A DNA stretch of 64,000 bases from Cobetia marina. GTDB lineage: Bacteria > Pseudomonadota > Gammaproteobacteria > Pseudomonadales > Halomonadaceae. The notes under the pieces were generated by a model, which saw only the letters and a list, made by a program, of their open reading frames with translations, had not been told where the DNA came from and did no database searches. The stretch covers positions 2,604,001 to 2,668,000 of the forward strand of contig NZ_CP017114.1 in NCBI RefSeq assembly GCF_001720485.1, written 5' to 3'. A program made the position numbers and the translations under genes. Shown piece by piece: positions 26,650 through 35,951 of the stretch (position 1 is its first letter; each line of letters begins with the position of its first letter).

Positions 26650-28104
26650 ATGACTGCCAAGCTCTCGCCCGACAGGGCCGGACATTCCCTGTCACGTCAG
26701 CAACTCGGCTATCTGATACGTATCACGCTGATCGCCACTCTAGGCGGGTTGCTCTTCGGTTATGACACCGGCGTCATCTCCGGAGCCATCGGCCCTATCG
26801 CTGAATATTTCCAACTGACACCCGCTGAAAAAGGCTGGGCGGTGTCCTCCGTCGTCATCGGCTGTATCGCAGGGGCCATCAGCGCCGGCTGGATCTCCAT
26901 CCGATTCGGCCGACGCAAGGCCTTCCTGATTGCCGCCATCTTGTTCCTGCTCTCCGCCATCGGCTCGGCCACGGCGACTGATTTCCACTATTACACCCTA
27001 TGGCGCATCATCGGCGGGATGGCGGTGGGGCTGGCCAGTGTGGTCGCGCCGATGTACATCTCTGAAATGTCCCCCGGGCATCTGCGAGGTCGTACCGTCA
27101 GCCTGTTCCAGCAGTCGATCGTCTTCGGACAGATGGTGGTGTTCTTCGTGAACTACTTCATCGCCAAGGGCATGGCCGAACACTGGATGATCGACCATGG
27201 CTGGCGCTGGATGCTCGGGTCCGAAGCCCTGCCCGCCTTGCTGTTCGGCGCATTGCTGTTCTTCATTCCGGAATCGCCCCGCTGGCTGGTGCTGAGAGGT
27301 CGTCCCGAGCAAGCCCGCAGCATACTGAGCCGCTTCACTCCTGCCGAAGACCTTGACCAGACACTCAACAGCATCATCACCTCCTATCGTGACTCCTCGC
27401 GGGACAATCTCATCAGTCTGCGTGAGCGCGGCCTGCTGGGGCTGGTGATACTGGGTGTCTTCATCGCCAGTGCCCAGCAACTGACCGGCATCAATGTCGT
27501 CATGTATTACGCGCCGGACGTATTGTCCTCGGTGACCGCCAGCAGCGAGGATGCCCTGCTGCAGACCTCGATCATGGGTGTCACCTTCGTGGGCGGCAAC
27601 CTGCTGGGGATGTTGTTGATCGACAAGGTCGGGCGTCGCCCACTGCTGATTGCCGGCAGTATCGGCAGCATGATCGGCATGTGTGCATTGGGCATCATCA
27701 TCGGGCGAGATGCGGTGGGCTATGGCGCGCTGTTCGCGCTGATCATCTACGTGGTGTCCTTCGCCATTTCCTGGGGCTGTGTCTGCTGGACACTGTTGTC
27801 GGAAATCTTCCCCAACGCGATTCGTGGACGCGCCATGGCGCTGGCCGTGGCTGGCCAATGGTTCGCGGGTTTCATGGTCACGCAGACCTTCCCGATGCTG
27901 CGCGAGAGTGACTGGCTCAACCACCTGTTTGGCAGCGGTTTCAGCTTCTGGCTCTATGCCGTGCTGACGCTGATGAGCCTGCTGGTGGTATTGCGCTATG
28001 TGCCGGAAACCAAGGGCAAGACCCTGGAAGAGCTTGAGAACATCACAGGCACTCGCCTCAGCAAACGTCGGCGGGCGCTCGCCAGCACAAGCTTGAGCAG
28101 CTGA
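26650..28104 (+). CDS. iolT: MFS sugar porter, inositol:H+ symporter type (IolT-like)
   Basis: 484 residues, 12 spans, from ATG 26650 (CTGGAG upstream). Sugar-porter signatures: GGLLFGYDTGVISGA in span 1, RFGRRKA between spans 2 and 3, PESPRWLVLRGR before the central loop, QQLTGINVVMYYAPDV in span 7 and the C-terminal PETKGKTLEELE. It gives a low-energy-cost import route beside the ABC system. A closely similar paralogue is encoded in the opposite direction at 28867. Confidence 0.88.
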   Translation: MTAKLSPDRAGHSLSRQQLGYLIRITLIATLGGLLFGYDTGVISGAIGPIAEYFQLTPAEKGWAVSSVVIGCIAGAISAGWISIRFGRRKAFLIAAILFLLSAIGSATATDFHYYTLWRIIGGMAVGLASVVAPMYISEMSPGHLRGRTVSLFQQSIVFGQMVVFFVNYFIAKGMAEHWMIDHGWRWMLGSEALPALLFGALLFFIPESPRWLVLRGRPEQARSILSRFTPAEDLDQTLNSIITSYRDSSRDNLISLRERGLLGLVILGVFIASAQQLTGINVVMYYAPDVLSSVTASSEDALLQTSIMGVTFVGGNLLGMLLIDKVGRRPLLIAGSIGSMIGMCALGIIIGRDAVGYGALFALIIYVVSFAISWGCVCWTLLSEIFPNAIRGRAMALAVAGQWFAGFMVTQTFPMLRESDWLNHLFGSGFSFWLYAVLTLMSLLVVLRYVPETKGKTLEELENITGTRLSKRRRALASTSLSS

Positions 28105-28118
28105 CGGCCATTGGTGAC

Positions 28119-28225
28119 GCCCAGCGTCGTCTGGGCATCATGACCCATGTGCCCAATGACACATGAGTTGCATGCCACATGAGCTCCTTGCCGACCACCT
28201 GATCACGTGGCCTTGGCAAGGAGCT
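28119..28225 (+). terminator. Tandem hairpins after the iolT-like gene
   Basis: GCCCAG/CTGGGC (28119-28136) and a longer stem AGCTCCTTGCC (28182-28192) with GGCAAGGAGCT (28215-28225) lie between the converging permease and VOC genes. T runs are poor, so their terminator role is likely but not certain. Confidence 0.45.
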
Positions 28226-28298
28226 TTCCTGTAGGGGGCCCGGGTGGGGAAAATTCAGCAGCACAGCACAGGGCACCCTCCTGGCATTGCACATGCGC

Positions 28299-28694
28299 TC
28301 AATACGCCATCTGCCCCACGAATCCGGCCTCATCTCGAATCCCTACTCGATTACCATCCGGGTCATGCAGATGGATCGTCCTCCCCCAGGGCGTCTCTTC
28401 GATCTCGGCCTCGATCCCCCATGCCCTGACCTCCGCCAAGGCCTGTTCGATGTCGCTGACATTGAAGCGCAGCTTGGCGCTACCTTGCTCGGGACTCTTG
28501 CCTCCCTCAATCGCCCTTCCGCCCTGCTCGATCATCAAATATCCGTCTCCATAGGCCAGGCAGGTCAGCCTGAAACCGCCATCTTCCTTGCTGAAAAGAG
28601 GCGGCAGTTCAAAAAGGCCCTGGTAGAACGCGACACACTCATCGAACCGCTCTGTATTCAATATCAGGCCATACCGTGCGACGTTATGCTTCAT
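28299..28694 (-). CDS. Glyoxalase/VOC-family protein
   Basis: 131 residues from ATG 28694, chosen because GAGGA precedes it and the fold begins there. A single VOC (beta-alpha-beta-beta-beta) module pair: NTERFDECVAFYQGLFELP, LRFNVSDIEQAL, RTIHLHDPDGNRVGIRD. Such proteins bind a divalent metal and act as lyases, isomerases or dioxygenases, or give resistance. There is no pathway assignment; it sits alone between the two inositol-type permeases. Confidence 0.8.
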   Translation of the reverse strand: MKHNVARYGLILNTERFDECVAFYQGLFELPPLFSKEDGGFRLTCLAYGDGYLMIEQGGRAIEGGKSPEQGSAKLRFNVSDIEQALAEVRAWGIEAEIEETPWGRTIHLHDPDGNRVGIRDEAGFVGQMAY

Positions 28695-28788
28695 CCCTGT
28701 GTCCTCTGGAGTGTCCTCTGGAAGCAGCTCGGGGTCTCTTGAGCATGCCACCGATGACAAGGCAGGGCGATGTCGCTTTCACAAGAAT

Positions 28789-28827
28789 ACGCTCCCGCCG
28801 GCGCATGAAGATTGCCAGCGGGAGCGT
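28789..28827 (-). terminator. Hairpin after the second MFS permease gene
   Basis: A ten-bp stem (ACGCTCCCGC with GCGGGAGCGT) and 19-base loop, followed on the minus strand by a weak T-rich stretch. It probably ends unit B of the second cluster. Confidence 0.5.
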
Positions 28828-28866
28828 CGCGCAACAGAGTGATGGCAAGCCTTGAGCGCTGCTGTT

Positions 28867-30366
28867 TTACTCCGTTGTCAGCGGCAAGCCTTGACGCGCC
28901 AACCGGCGACGACGCTTGCTGAGACGAGTCCCGGTGATGCCTTCCAGCTCTTCCAGGGTCTTGCCCTTGGTTTCCGGCACGTACCGCAGCACGATCAGCA
29001 GACTGAGGAAGGTCAGCACCGCATAGAGCCAGAAGCTGAAACCGCCACCGACCAACTCATTGAGGAAGTCGCTCTGGCGCATCATCGGGAAGGTCTGGGT
29101 GACGATGAAGCCGAGCAGCCACTGTGCGGCGACGGCCAGTGACATGGCGCGTGCGCGGATGGCATTGGGGAATATCTCGGAGACCAGTGTCCAGCAGACA
29201 CAGCCCCAGGAGATGGCAAACGAGACGACATAGACGATCAGGGCGATCAAGGCGCTGATGCCCGGTTCGCCATTGCCGATCACGACACCCAGGAAGGTCA
29301 TGCCGACGATGCTGCCAAGGCTGCCGGCGATCAGCAGCGGACGGCGCCCGACCTTGTCGATCAGCAGCATGCCCAGCAGGTTACCGGCGACGAAGGTGAC
29401 GCCCATGATGGAAGTCTGCAGCAAGGCGTCTTCATTGCTGGATGTCACCGTCGACAGGACATCAGGCGCGTAATACATCACCACATTGATGCCAGTCAGC
29501 TGTTGGGCGGCGGCGATGAAGACCCCGATGGCCACCAGCCCCAACATTCCCTTGGTGCGCAGAGACGCGTGGCGTTTGCTCTCGTTGTGCTGGAAGGATT
29601 TCTGGATCTCGCCCAGGGTGCGCTCGATGGCATCGGCGTGATAGAAGCGCGCCAGTACCCGCCGCGCATCATCCAGACGTCCTTTCAACACCAGCCAGCG
29701 CGGGGATTCCGGTACGAAGGGAATCAGTACCGCGAACAGGATCGAGATGATGGCTTCCGATCCCAGCATCCAGCGCCAGCCATGATTCAGGATCCAGGTC
29801 TCGGCCATGCCCTTGGCGATGAAGTAGTTCACGAAGAACACCACCATCTGGCCAAACACCACGGATTGCTGGAACAGGCTGACGGTGCGCCCACGCATGT
29901 AGCCCGGTGACATCTCGGAGATGTACATCGGTGCCATGACGCTGGCCATCCCGACCGCCAGTCCCCCCAGAATCCGCCACCAGATATAGGCATCGAAGGA
30001 GCCCGCCAGGCCAGAGCCCAACGCGGAAGCCGTGAACATCACGGCTGACAGCATGAACACGGCCTTGCGGCCATAGGCGATGGACAGGCGACCGGCGATG
30101 AGGGCGCCACCGATGCAGCCGATGACCACCGAGGAGACCGCCCAGCCCTTCTCTGCGGCGGACAGGTCGAAATATTCTGCGATCGGCCCGATGGCCCCGG
30201 AGATGACCCCCGTGTCATAACCGAACAACAGGCCGCCCAGGGCAGCCACCAGAATGATCTTGATCAGAAAGACGAGCTGGGTTGGCGTGAGACGCTCTTG
30301 TGCAAGTGATGTGGGTGAGTTGGCTGAAGAGGCAGCGGTTTCGCGGCCAGGGTGTGAAGTGGGCAT
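28867..30366 (-). CDS. MFS sugar porter, second IolT-like paralogue
   Basis: 499 residues, 12 spans, with GGLLFGYDTGVISGA, PESPRWLVLKGR, QQLTGINVVMYYAPDV and PETKGKTLEELE as in the paralogue at 26650. Differences concentrate in the N-terminal tail, the central loop (DDARRVLARFYHAD) and parts of spans 10-11. It ends the leftward unit with a second IolD, a dehydrogenase and an IolE-like enzyme, so it probably carries a related cyclitol (another inositol isomer or derivative). Confidence 0.88.
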   Translation of the reverse strand: MPTSHPGRETAASSANSPTSLAQERLTPTQLVFLIKIILVAALGGLLFGYDTGVISGAIGPIAEYFDLSAAEKGWAVSSVVIGCIGGALIAGRLSIAYGRKAVFMLSAVMFTASALGSGLAGSFDAYIWWRILGGLAVGMASVMAPMYISEMSPGYMRGRTVSLFQQSVVFGQMVVFFVNYFIAKGMAETWILNHGWRWMLGSEAIISILFAVLIPFVPESPRWLVLKGRLDDARRVLARFYHADAIERTLGEIQKSFQHNESKRHASLRTKGMLGLVAIGVFIAAAQQLTGINVVMYYAPDVLSTVTSSNEDALLQTSIMGVTFVAGNLLGMLLIDKVGRRPLLIAGSLGSIVGMTFLGVVIGNGEPGISALIALIVYVVSFAISWGCVCWTLVSEIFPNAIRARAMSLAVAAQWLLGFIVTQTFPMMRQSDFLNELVGGGFSFWLYAVLTFLSLLIVLRYVPETKGKTLEELEGITGTRLSKRRRRLARQGLPLTTE

Positions 30367-30486
30367 GACGACCTCTCGTGATCGATTGTTATAGTATTAC
30401 GAGAACTGCTGAGGCAGATGTGGCTCGTGCATTCATGGCCCGTGACGGACCACGCTGGCGAGACAAGTCATTGCGGTACCTTCCAT

Positions 30487-30520
30487 GCCCTGCCGTCTTC
30501 TGGCGTGATGACGGCAGGGC
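30487..30520 (-). other. Hairpin after the IolE-like gene
   Basis: GCCCTGCCGTC pairs with GACGGCAGGGC. No T run follows on the minus strand; it lies between two genes of the same direction and may set relative expression. Confidence 0.45.
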
Positions 30521-30530
30521 TTATTGCGGA

Positions 30531-31439
30531 TCAGGCTTCGGCCAGCCCTTTCTCCAGTATGCTGCGTTCGATGAATTCGCGGCTTTCGCGGGCGTTTTCC
30601 AGCGCGCTGTTGTCCTTGGTCGGGTCCACGTCCTGCTCGACGGTGATCCAGCCTTGATAGCCGATGGAATCCAGGCTCTCGCGGACCGCGTCAAAGTCCA
30701 CACAGCCCTGTCCCAGCGGGCAGAACACGCCCTGGCCGATGGCGGTATAGAAGTCGATGCCATCCTTAACCACGCTTTCGAGTACTGGCGCCTGAATATC
30801 CTTGAAGTGGATATAGGCCACACGCTCACCGTAGGTTCGGATCAGTTCTGCCGGATCGATCCCGGCGTAGGTGCAGTGCCCGGTATCGATGCACAGCTTG
30901 ACCAGATCAGCATCCAGCTCAGCCATCGCACGGTCCACTTCATCGCGATACTCAATGTAGGTGCCGGCATGCGGATGCAGCACCGGTGTGACCGCATATT
31001 CCTGACAGATTTCCGCCACCTGACGGATAGTGACCATCATCTCGCTCCACTGCGCATCATCGAGACGGGTCGCGGTTTCCTGCTGGCCGGCTTCATCGGT
31101 ACGTGGCGAGCTGACATGGTCGATGATGACCATGTAGTTGCCCTGCTGAGGCTTGAGCACTTCACAGGTCGCGCGGGTGTAATCCAGGATTTCCTGACGG
31201 CGTGACGCATCGTGCAGATGCTTGAAGATGGTACCGGCGATCAGCTCGAGCCCTCGACTATCCAACGCGGACGCCAGTGTGGCCTGCTCGGTCGGCAGGT
31301 AATTGAGCGGGCCAAGCTCCGTCGCCTTGAAACCGGCGCCGGCGATTTCGTCAAGCACGGTCTGCCAACTGGGATTGGCGGGGTTGTCGGCAAACTCGAT
31401 ACCCCAGGAACACGGTGCATTGGAAAGCTTGATGTGCAT
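30531..31439 (-). CDS. IolE-like metal-dependent TIM-barrel dehydratase/epimerase
   Basis: 302 residues from ATG 31439 (AAGGA nine bases upstream); an earlier in-frame ATG adds 18 polar residues. It starts IKLSNAPCSWGIEFADNPAN and has HPHAGTYIEY, CIDTGHCTYAGIDP, YIHFKDIQ and TVEQDVDP, parallel to IolE motifs at 22952. It probably dehydrates or epimerises a keto-cyclitol. It is encoded with a second IolD and a Gfo/Idh/MocA dehydrogenase, so the three can form an oxidation-dehydration-ring-opening series. Confidence 0.86.
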   Translation of the reverse strand: MHIKLSNAPCSWGIEFADNPANPSWQTVLDEIAGAGFKATELGPLNYLPTEQATLASALDSRGLELIAGTIFKHLHDASRRQEILDYTRATCEVLKPQQGNYMVIIDHVSSPRTDEAGQQETATRLDDAQWSEMMVTIRQVAEICQEYAVTPVLHPHAGTYIEYRDEVDRAMAELDADLVKLCIDTGHCTYAGIDPAELIRTYGERVAYIHFKDIQAPVLESVVKDGIDFYTAIGQGVFCPLGQGCVDFDAVRESLDSIGYQGWITVEQDVDPTKDNSALENARESREFIERSILEKGLAEA

Positions 31440-31585
31440 GATGATGTCCTTCTTCTTGGCGTTATCGTTGTCGTTGTCTTTTGGTATGACCATCGTCAGT
31501 GACGAGGGAAAGAGGCCTCACATCGGGTACCGACCGAGTGGCAACGGTGGAGCTGACATGAGGCGCTCCTGATGTCGCAGTCAGA

Positions 31586-32788
31586 TCAGAACGCGACCCA
31601 GCGATTCTCGTTGTCAGAGGATTCCACACAGCACTCCAGCAACCGTACGCCTTCGATGCCTGCATCGATATTCGGGAACCATAGAGACTCCAGCTCCTGC
31701 TCCGACAGGCCAAGGTGTTGAGTGCCTGCGCCGTTACGGCGTGCTTCAGCGCCCTGCATGGCGAGGGCATAACGGTGATAGACATTGGCCCAGGATTCGA
31801 AGAAGCCTTCCGCGTGGCCGCCGCCGATGCGATTGCTGTTCACGGCGTTGTCGCCCTCGGCCAGATAGCCCATGCCACGTTCCAGAATCCGTACCGGTTC
31901 ACCCTGGACCTCGTAGCGCAGCTGGTTGGGATATTCATCCCACCATTCGATACTGGCCTTCTCTCCCACTACACGAATCTTCTGCTGATGCATGGATCCC
32001 GCATTCACCGCACTGGCCCACAGTGACCCCACCGCGCCGTTCTGGTACTGGAGCAACACCTGGGCGTTGTCTTCCAGCGGCGCCCGCGAGGCCACGAAGC
32101 TTTGGCGGTGGCACATCAGGCGTTCGACCTTGAGTCCGGTGATGAACTGGCCGGCATAGAAGATGTGCGTCCCGAGATCCCCCAGCACATAAGTCGGCCC
32201 GGAAACGGCAGGACTGGTGCGCCACTTGGCGCCGCTGCTGACCTGTTCGACCGGCTGGCTATGGAAGCCATGGGCAAATTGCATGTTGACCATGCGCACC
32301 TGCCCCAGCTCACCGGACTGCACCATGGCACGTGCCTGATGCAACATCTGATAGCCGCTGTAGCCATACATGACACCGAAGACCAGACCGCGCGCCTGTG
32401 CTTCAGCCTTGAGCTCCTCAGCCTCGGCAACCGTGAAGGTCACCGGCTTTTCACAGATCACATGCAGGCCAGCCTTGAGCGCCGCCAGGCTGATGGCATG
32501 GTGAGTACTGTTGGGTGTGGCGATGCTGACGGCCTGAATGCCATCGTCGCGGGCAGCTTCGGCCTCGAAGAGGCTGGCGTAATCCGGGTAGCAACGCTCT
32601 GGATCGAGCCCCAGGTTGGTGCCGAATTCACGACCGCGTTCCGCGTCGAGATCGAAGGCACCGGCGACCAGCTGGAACAAGTTGTCACGATGGGCAGCAG
32701 CACGATGGGCGTGGCCGATTTCACTGCCACGGCCACCACCGACCATGGCCCAGCGCAGCGGCGCAAGATTGTGTTCTTCATTGAACAT
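31586..32788 (-). CDS. Gfo/Idh/MocA oxidoreductase, scyllo-inositol/L-glucose dehydrogenase-like
   Basis: 400 residues from ATG 32788 (AGGAG upstream). Longer than IolG. N-terminal Rossmann VGGGRGSEIGHAHR, CEKP with catalytic Lys, GDLGTHIFYAG with the D-x3-H pair, and a C-terminal segment WFPNIDAGIEGVRLLE. This ~390-residue subgroup includes, to my knowledge, scyllo-inositol dehydrogenases such as LgdA of Paracoccus. It likely oxidises a cyclitol or pyranose with NAD. A related paralogue lies at 39705. Confidence 0.85.
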   Translation of the reverse strand: MFNEEHNLAPLRWAMVGGGRGSEIGHAHRAAAHRDNLFQLVAGAFDLDAERGREFGTNLGLDPERCYPDYASLFEAEAARDDGIQAVSIATPNSTHHAISLAALKAGLHVICEKPVTFTVAEAEELKAEAQARGLVFGVMYGYSGYQMLHQARAMVQSGELGQVRMVNMQFAHGFHSQPVEQVSSGAKWRTSPAVSGPTYVLGDLGTHIFYAGQFITGLKVERLMCHRQSFVASRAPLEDNAQVLLQYQNGAVGSLWASAVNAGSMHQQKIRVVGEKASIEWWDEYPNQLRYEVQGEPVRILERGMGYLAEGDNAVNSNRIGGGHAEGFFESWANVYHRYALAMQGAEARRNGAGTQHLGLSEQELESLWFPNIDAGIEGVRLLECCVESSDNENRWVAF

Positions 32789-32928
32789 CAGAGATTCTCC
32801 TGGCAAATGCATGGGTGCTGATAATTGGCGCTGTCATTGCAGAGGTGTTCATGAGGCCCGTTGCTGCGTGCGCCAGGCCTCACGAATCACGCAGAATCAA
32901 AGCCCCGTAGAAACAAAGTCCCACAGAA

Positions 32929-34779
32929 TCAAAGCCCGCGGCGCTGATGGATACGGCCGGCATTCATGGCGGCCACCTGCGCTTCATCCACGTCCTCGCG
33001 GACGACTTCCGGTAGCCCCACATCCCACCAGCAGTCACAGGAAGACCACTTGGTGGAATCGATATCCACCACGATGACGTAGGTGCGTGGGCTCTCCTTG
33101 GCGCGCTGGTAAGCGGCCCGGAAATCACTGATGTCACTCAGGTGCTCACCGAAGGCACCTTGCGACTGGGCATGCTGGAGGAAGTCGACGCGTACCAGCT
33201 CGTCGGCCTGGCTACGACAATCGGCCAGCATGTTGTTGAAGGAGGGGTTGCCGCTGTTGTTCTGCAGCTTGTTGATGACCGCAAACCCGGCGTTGTCACA
33301 GACGACAACGATCATCTTGTGGCCTGTCAGTACCGAGCTGTAGATATCGGAATTCATCATCATGTAGGAGCCGTCGCCGACCAGGACCACGACCTCGTTG
33401 TCGGGGTTGGCGATCTTGGCACCCCAGCCACCGGCCACTTCGTAGCCCATGCAGGAGAAGCCGAACTCGATGTCGAACTTGCCGAGCTGCTTGCTCTGCC
33501 AGTTCATGTTCAGTTCTGCCGGCAGGCCACCGGCGGCCGTCAGCACGGTATCACCGGGCTCCTGCACCGCATTGACGCTGGCAATGACCTGGGCGTAGGA
33601 CGCCATCTGCCCCGCGACGATCTCCCCGCGGTTGGCGCACAGGGATTTCCACTCGGTGACTTCAGCCTGGCCCTTTTCCAGCCAGCGCTGATCGGCCTGC
33701 CATTCACCCAACCCTGAATCAAGACGCACCAGCGTGTGACGAGCATCGCCGATGACCGCCATGGCGCGATGCTTGATGGCATCCATATGCGCCACGTTGA
33801 CGGATACGATCTTCACCGCCGGATTGCGAAATACCGACCAGGACCCGGTGGTGAAGTCCTGCAGACGTGTGCCGATGGCCACCAGCACATCACATTCCGC
33901 TGCCATGGCATTGGCGGAATTCGAGCCAGTCACGCCGATGGGGCCCATATTGCAGGGGTGAGATTGCAGCAGGGAAGAACGCCCTGCGATGGTCTCGACC
34001 ACCGGGATATTGCGACGCTGAGCAAACTCCGCCAGCAACTGATTGGCTTCGGAATAATGCACACCACCGCCAGCGATGATCAGTGGCTTCTCGGCCTTTT
34101 CCAGCAGAGAAATAGCCGCTTCAATCGAGCGTGTGTCAGCTTCCGGGCGACGAATATGGTGAATGCATTCTTCGAAGAGCGCCTCTGGATAGTCATAAGC
34201 CACGCCCTGGATATCCTGAGGCAATGAAATCATGACCGGGCCGCAATTGGCGGGATCCGTCAGGGTCGCGATCGCAGTCGGCAAGGACTGCATGAGCTGT
34301 GCGGGGTGAGTGATGCGATCCCAAAAACGAGTGACGGGCTTGAAGGCATCATTGACGCTCAGGCTGGGCTGATGGGCATGCTCGACCTGTTGCAGCACCG
34401 GGTCTGGCAGGCGCGAGACATGCGCATCGCCGGCAAACATCAGCAACGGCAGTCGGTTGGTATGCGCGATACCTGCCGCCGTGATCATGTTGGTGGCACC
34501 CGGCCCGATGGAGGTGCTCGCGATCCCGATCCGCTGACGCTTGTTGGCCTTGGCGTAGGCAACGGCAGCAACCGCCATGGATTGCTCATTCTGGCCGCGC
34601 CAGATCGGGATGGTGTCCTGGATGTTGTGAAGCTGTTGCCCCAGGCAGGTCACATTGCCGTGACCGAAGATGGCGAACCCGCAACCGAACAAGGTCTCGA
34701 CTTTACCGTCGATGTCGATCTTCTGCGCCGCCAGATATCTGGCGATGGCTTCGGAGACGGTCAATTTTATCGTTTTCAT
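32929..34779 (-). CDS. iolD: Second IolD-type ThDP enzyme (cyclohexanedione acylhydrolase family)
   Basis: 616 residues with the full ThDP fold: QNEQSMAVAAVAYAK (Glu), GPGATNMITAAG, PLIIAGGGVHYSEAN, GDGSYMMMNSD and CDNAGFAV. Clearly homologous to the IolD at 20946 but different throughout (for example NSGNPSFNN against GGAGFNN near the active site), so it is an old paralogue and not a recent copy. It heads unit B under a LacI-type operator. Expected reaction: hydrolytic ring opening of a cyclic 1,2-diketone. Confidence 0.9.
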   Translation of the reverse strand: MKTIKLTVSEAIARYLAAQKIDIDGKVETLFGCGFAIFGHGNVTCLGQQLHNIQDTIPIWRGQNEQSMAVAAVAYAKANKRQRIGIASTSIGPGATNMITAAGIAHTNRLPLLMFAGDAHVSRLPDPVLQQVEHAHQPSLSVNDAFKPVTRFWDRITHPAQLMQSLPTAIATLTDPANCGPVMISLPQDIQGVAYDYPEALFEECIHHIRRPEADTRSIEAAISLLEKAEKPLIIAGGGVHYSEANQLLAEFAQRRNIPVVETIAGRSSLLQSHPCNMGPIGVTGSNSANAMAAECDVLVAIGTRLQDFTTGSWSVFRNPAVKIVSVNVAHMDAIKHRAMAVIGDARHTLVRLDSGLGEWQADQRWLEKGQAEVTEWKSLCANRGEIVAGQMASYAQVIASVNAVQEPGDTVLTAAGGLPAELNMNWQSKQLGKFDIEFGFSCMGYEVAGGWGAKIANPDNEVVVLVGDGSYMMMNSDIYSSVLTGHKMIVVVCDNAGFAVINKLQNNSGNPSFNNMLADCRSQADELVRVDFLQHAQSQGAFGEHLSDISDFRAAYQRAKESPRTYVIVVDIDSTKWSSCDCWWDVGLPEVVREDVDEAQVAAMNAGRIHQRRGL

Positions 34780-34924
34780 TCCTCTCTCCCGACGAGCATA
34801 TGGCGTTGTTTTATTGTGTGCATTCAGGTCGAAAAATCGGCACCTGAAGCTCAGTGATCATGACGCAGGAAAATGATGGTCAGCGCTGAATTCTTCACCG
34901 TTCGAAAAGACACTAGCAGTGCCT

Positions 34925-34938
34925 GAAAACGTTTTCAT
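34925..34938. promoter_or_regulatory. LacI-family operator before unit B
   Basis: TGAAAACGTTTTCA is a perfect palindrome with the central CG typical of LacI-family sites. It lies 146 bases upstream of the second iolD and nearly matches the site at 41048, pointing to the regulator encoded at 41284. Confidence 0.75.
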
Positions 34939-34948
34939 CCAAATTTCA

Positions 34949-34967
34949 AAAAAAAGGCCTCGCCTTG
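34949..34967 (-). terminator. Terminator after the SDR gene (unit A)
   Basis: On the minus strand AAGGC-GAG-GCCTT is followed by eight T in total. The stem is short, but the T run is strong and it lies 165 bases after the SDR stop. Confidence 0.5.
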
Positions 34968-34986
34968 GATCAAAGTTCAATAAGGC

Positions 34987-35002
34987 CAATCATGCATGAT
35001 TG
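34987..35002. repeat. 16-bp perfect palindrome
   Basis: CAATCATGCATGATTG is self-complementary over 16 bases and flanked by GGCC on both sides (34984-34987 and 35007-35010). It could be an operator or part of the unit-A transcript end. It does not match either LacI-type motif in this window. Confidence 0.4.
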
Positions 35003-35131
35003 AAGTGGCCTATCCGACAGGCAGAAAAGACACGTTTCACCTATCGAGAGGCGTATCAGCAACGTCGCCTTGCCCCGGCCCTCTTCCCCACGACACAGCC
35101 CATACAGACCCGTCCCTCTAGACCCGTCCAT

Positions 35132-35896
35132 CTAGACCAGCCCACCATCCACGATATAGGTCTGCGCGGTGATCATCCGGCTATCATCCGCGGCCAGGAA
35201 CAGCACCATCCGTGCGACGTCCTCCGGCTGCACACGTTGATGCAGACTCTGATTTTCCAGCACCTGGCGCTCAAGCTCCGGGTCCCACCACAAGGCTTTC
35301 TGGCGCTCGGTGATGACCCATCCCGGCAAGACCGTATTGACGCGAATTCCGGCGTCTCCCATGTCACGCGACAGCGTCCGCGTCAGGCCGATGGTAGCGG
35401 CCTTGGCGCTCGAGTAGCCTGTGATATCACGCGAACGCCGCAAGAAACTGGGAGAGCTGAAGTTGATGATCGACCCGCCGCCCGCTGCCTGCATGCCAGC
35501 AAACACCGCCTGGCTTGCGAAGACCACATGTCGCAGATTGGTGGCCTGCAGGTTGTCCCATGTCTCGACATCCAACTCCGACAAAGGCACACGCGTATCC
35601 CGAGCCGCATTGTTGATCAGTACTTCAATCGTCCCGAACTCATCAGCGGCAGTACAGATCACAGCACGAAGCTGTGTAATATCGGTCACGTCACAATGCT
35701 GATAGCGTACCTTCCCACCTGTGCCTGAGAGCTGCTCCGCCAGCGCTTCGCCTGCCGCATCATCGATATCGACGAAGCTCACACAGGCCTGTTGCTTGCA
35801 GAAATGCTCGACCAGCGTGGCGCCAATGCCACTCGCGCCCCCACTGATGAAGACATGTCGCCCCTCAAGACTCGGATAACGTGCAAATTGACTCAT
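35132..35896 (-). CDS. SDR-family dehydrogenase of a sugar-acid pathway
   Basis: 254 residues. GGASGIG near residue 19, acidic FVDIDD after beta-2 (NAD preference), NNAA, and YSSAK catalytic motif preceded by a conserved Ser (NFSSPSF). Ends with TAQTYIVDGG. As last gene of unit A, after dehydratase, lactonase and aldolase genes, it probably oxidises the sugar, the 2-keto-3-deoxy acid or a downstream aldehyde-derived alcohol. Confidence 0.87.
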   Translation of the reverse strand: MSQFARYPSLEGRHVFISGGASGIGATLVEHFCKQQACVSFVDIDDAAGEALAEQLSGTGGKVRYQHCDVTDITQLRAVICTAADEFGTIEVLINNAARDTRVPLSELDVETWDNLQATNLRHVVFASQAVFAGMQAAGGGSIINFSSPSFLRRSRDITGYSSAKAATIGLTRTLSRDMGDAGIRVNTVLPGWVITERQKALWWDPELERQVLENQSLHQRVQPEDVARMVLFLAADDSRMITAQTYIVDGGLV

Positions 35897-35951
35897 GTTG
35901 CCTCTCCTCTCCTATCGCGGGTTCGTGACTTGCAGGTAACGCACGCCTCGA

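Larger units (their letters stand above)
34780..35131. other. Control region between units A and B
   Basis: 352 bases containing, from left to right, the unit-B promoter area, the LacI-type palindrome at 34925, a terminator for unit A at 34949 and a 16-bp perfect palindrome at 34987. A weak AT-rich stretch spans 34870-34990. No gene was seen. Confidence 0.6.

Noticed and set aside
26998..27924. 308-codon open frame on the minus strand opposite the iolT-like gene
   Set aside because: Gln/His-rich shadow of a well-supported permease gene.
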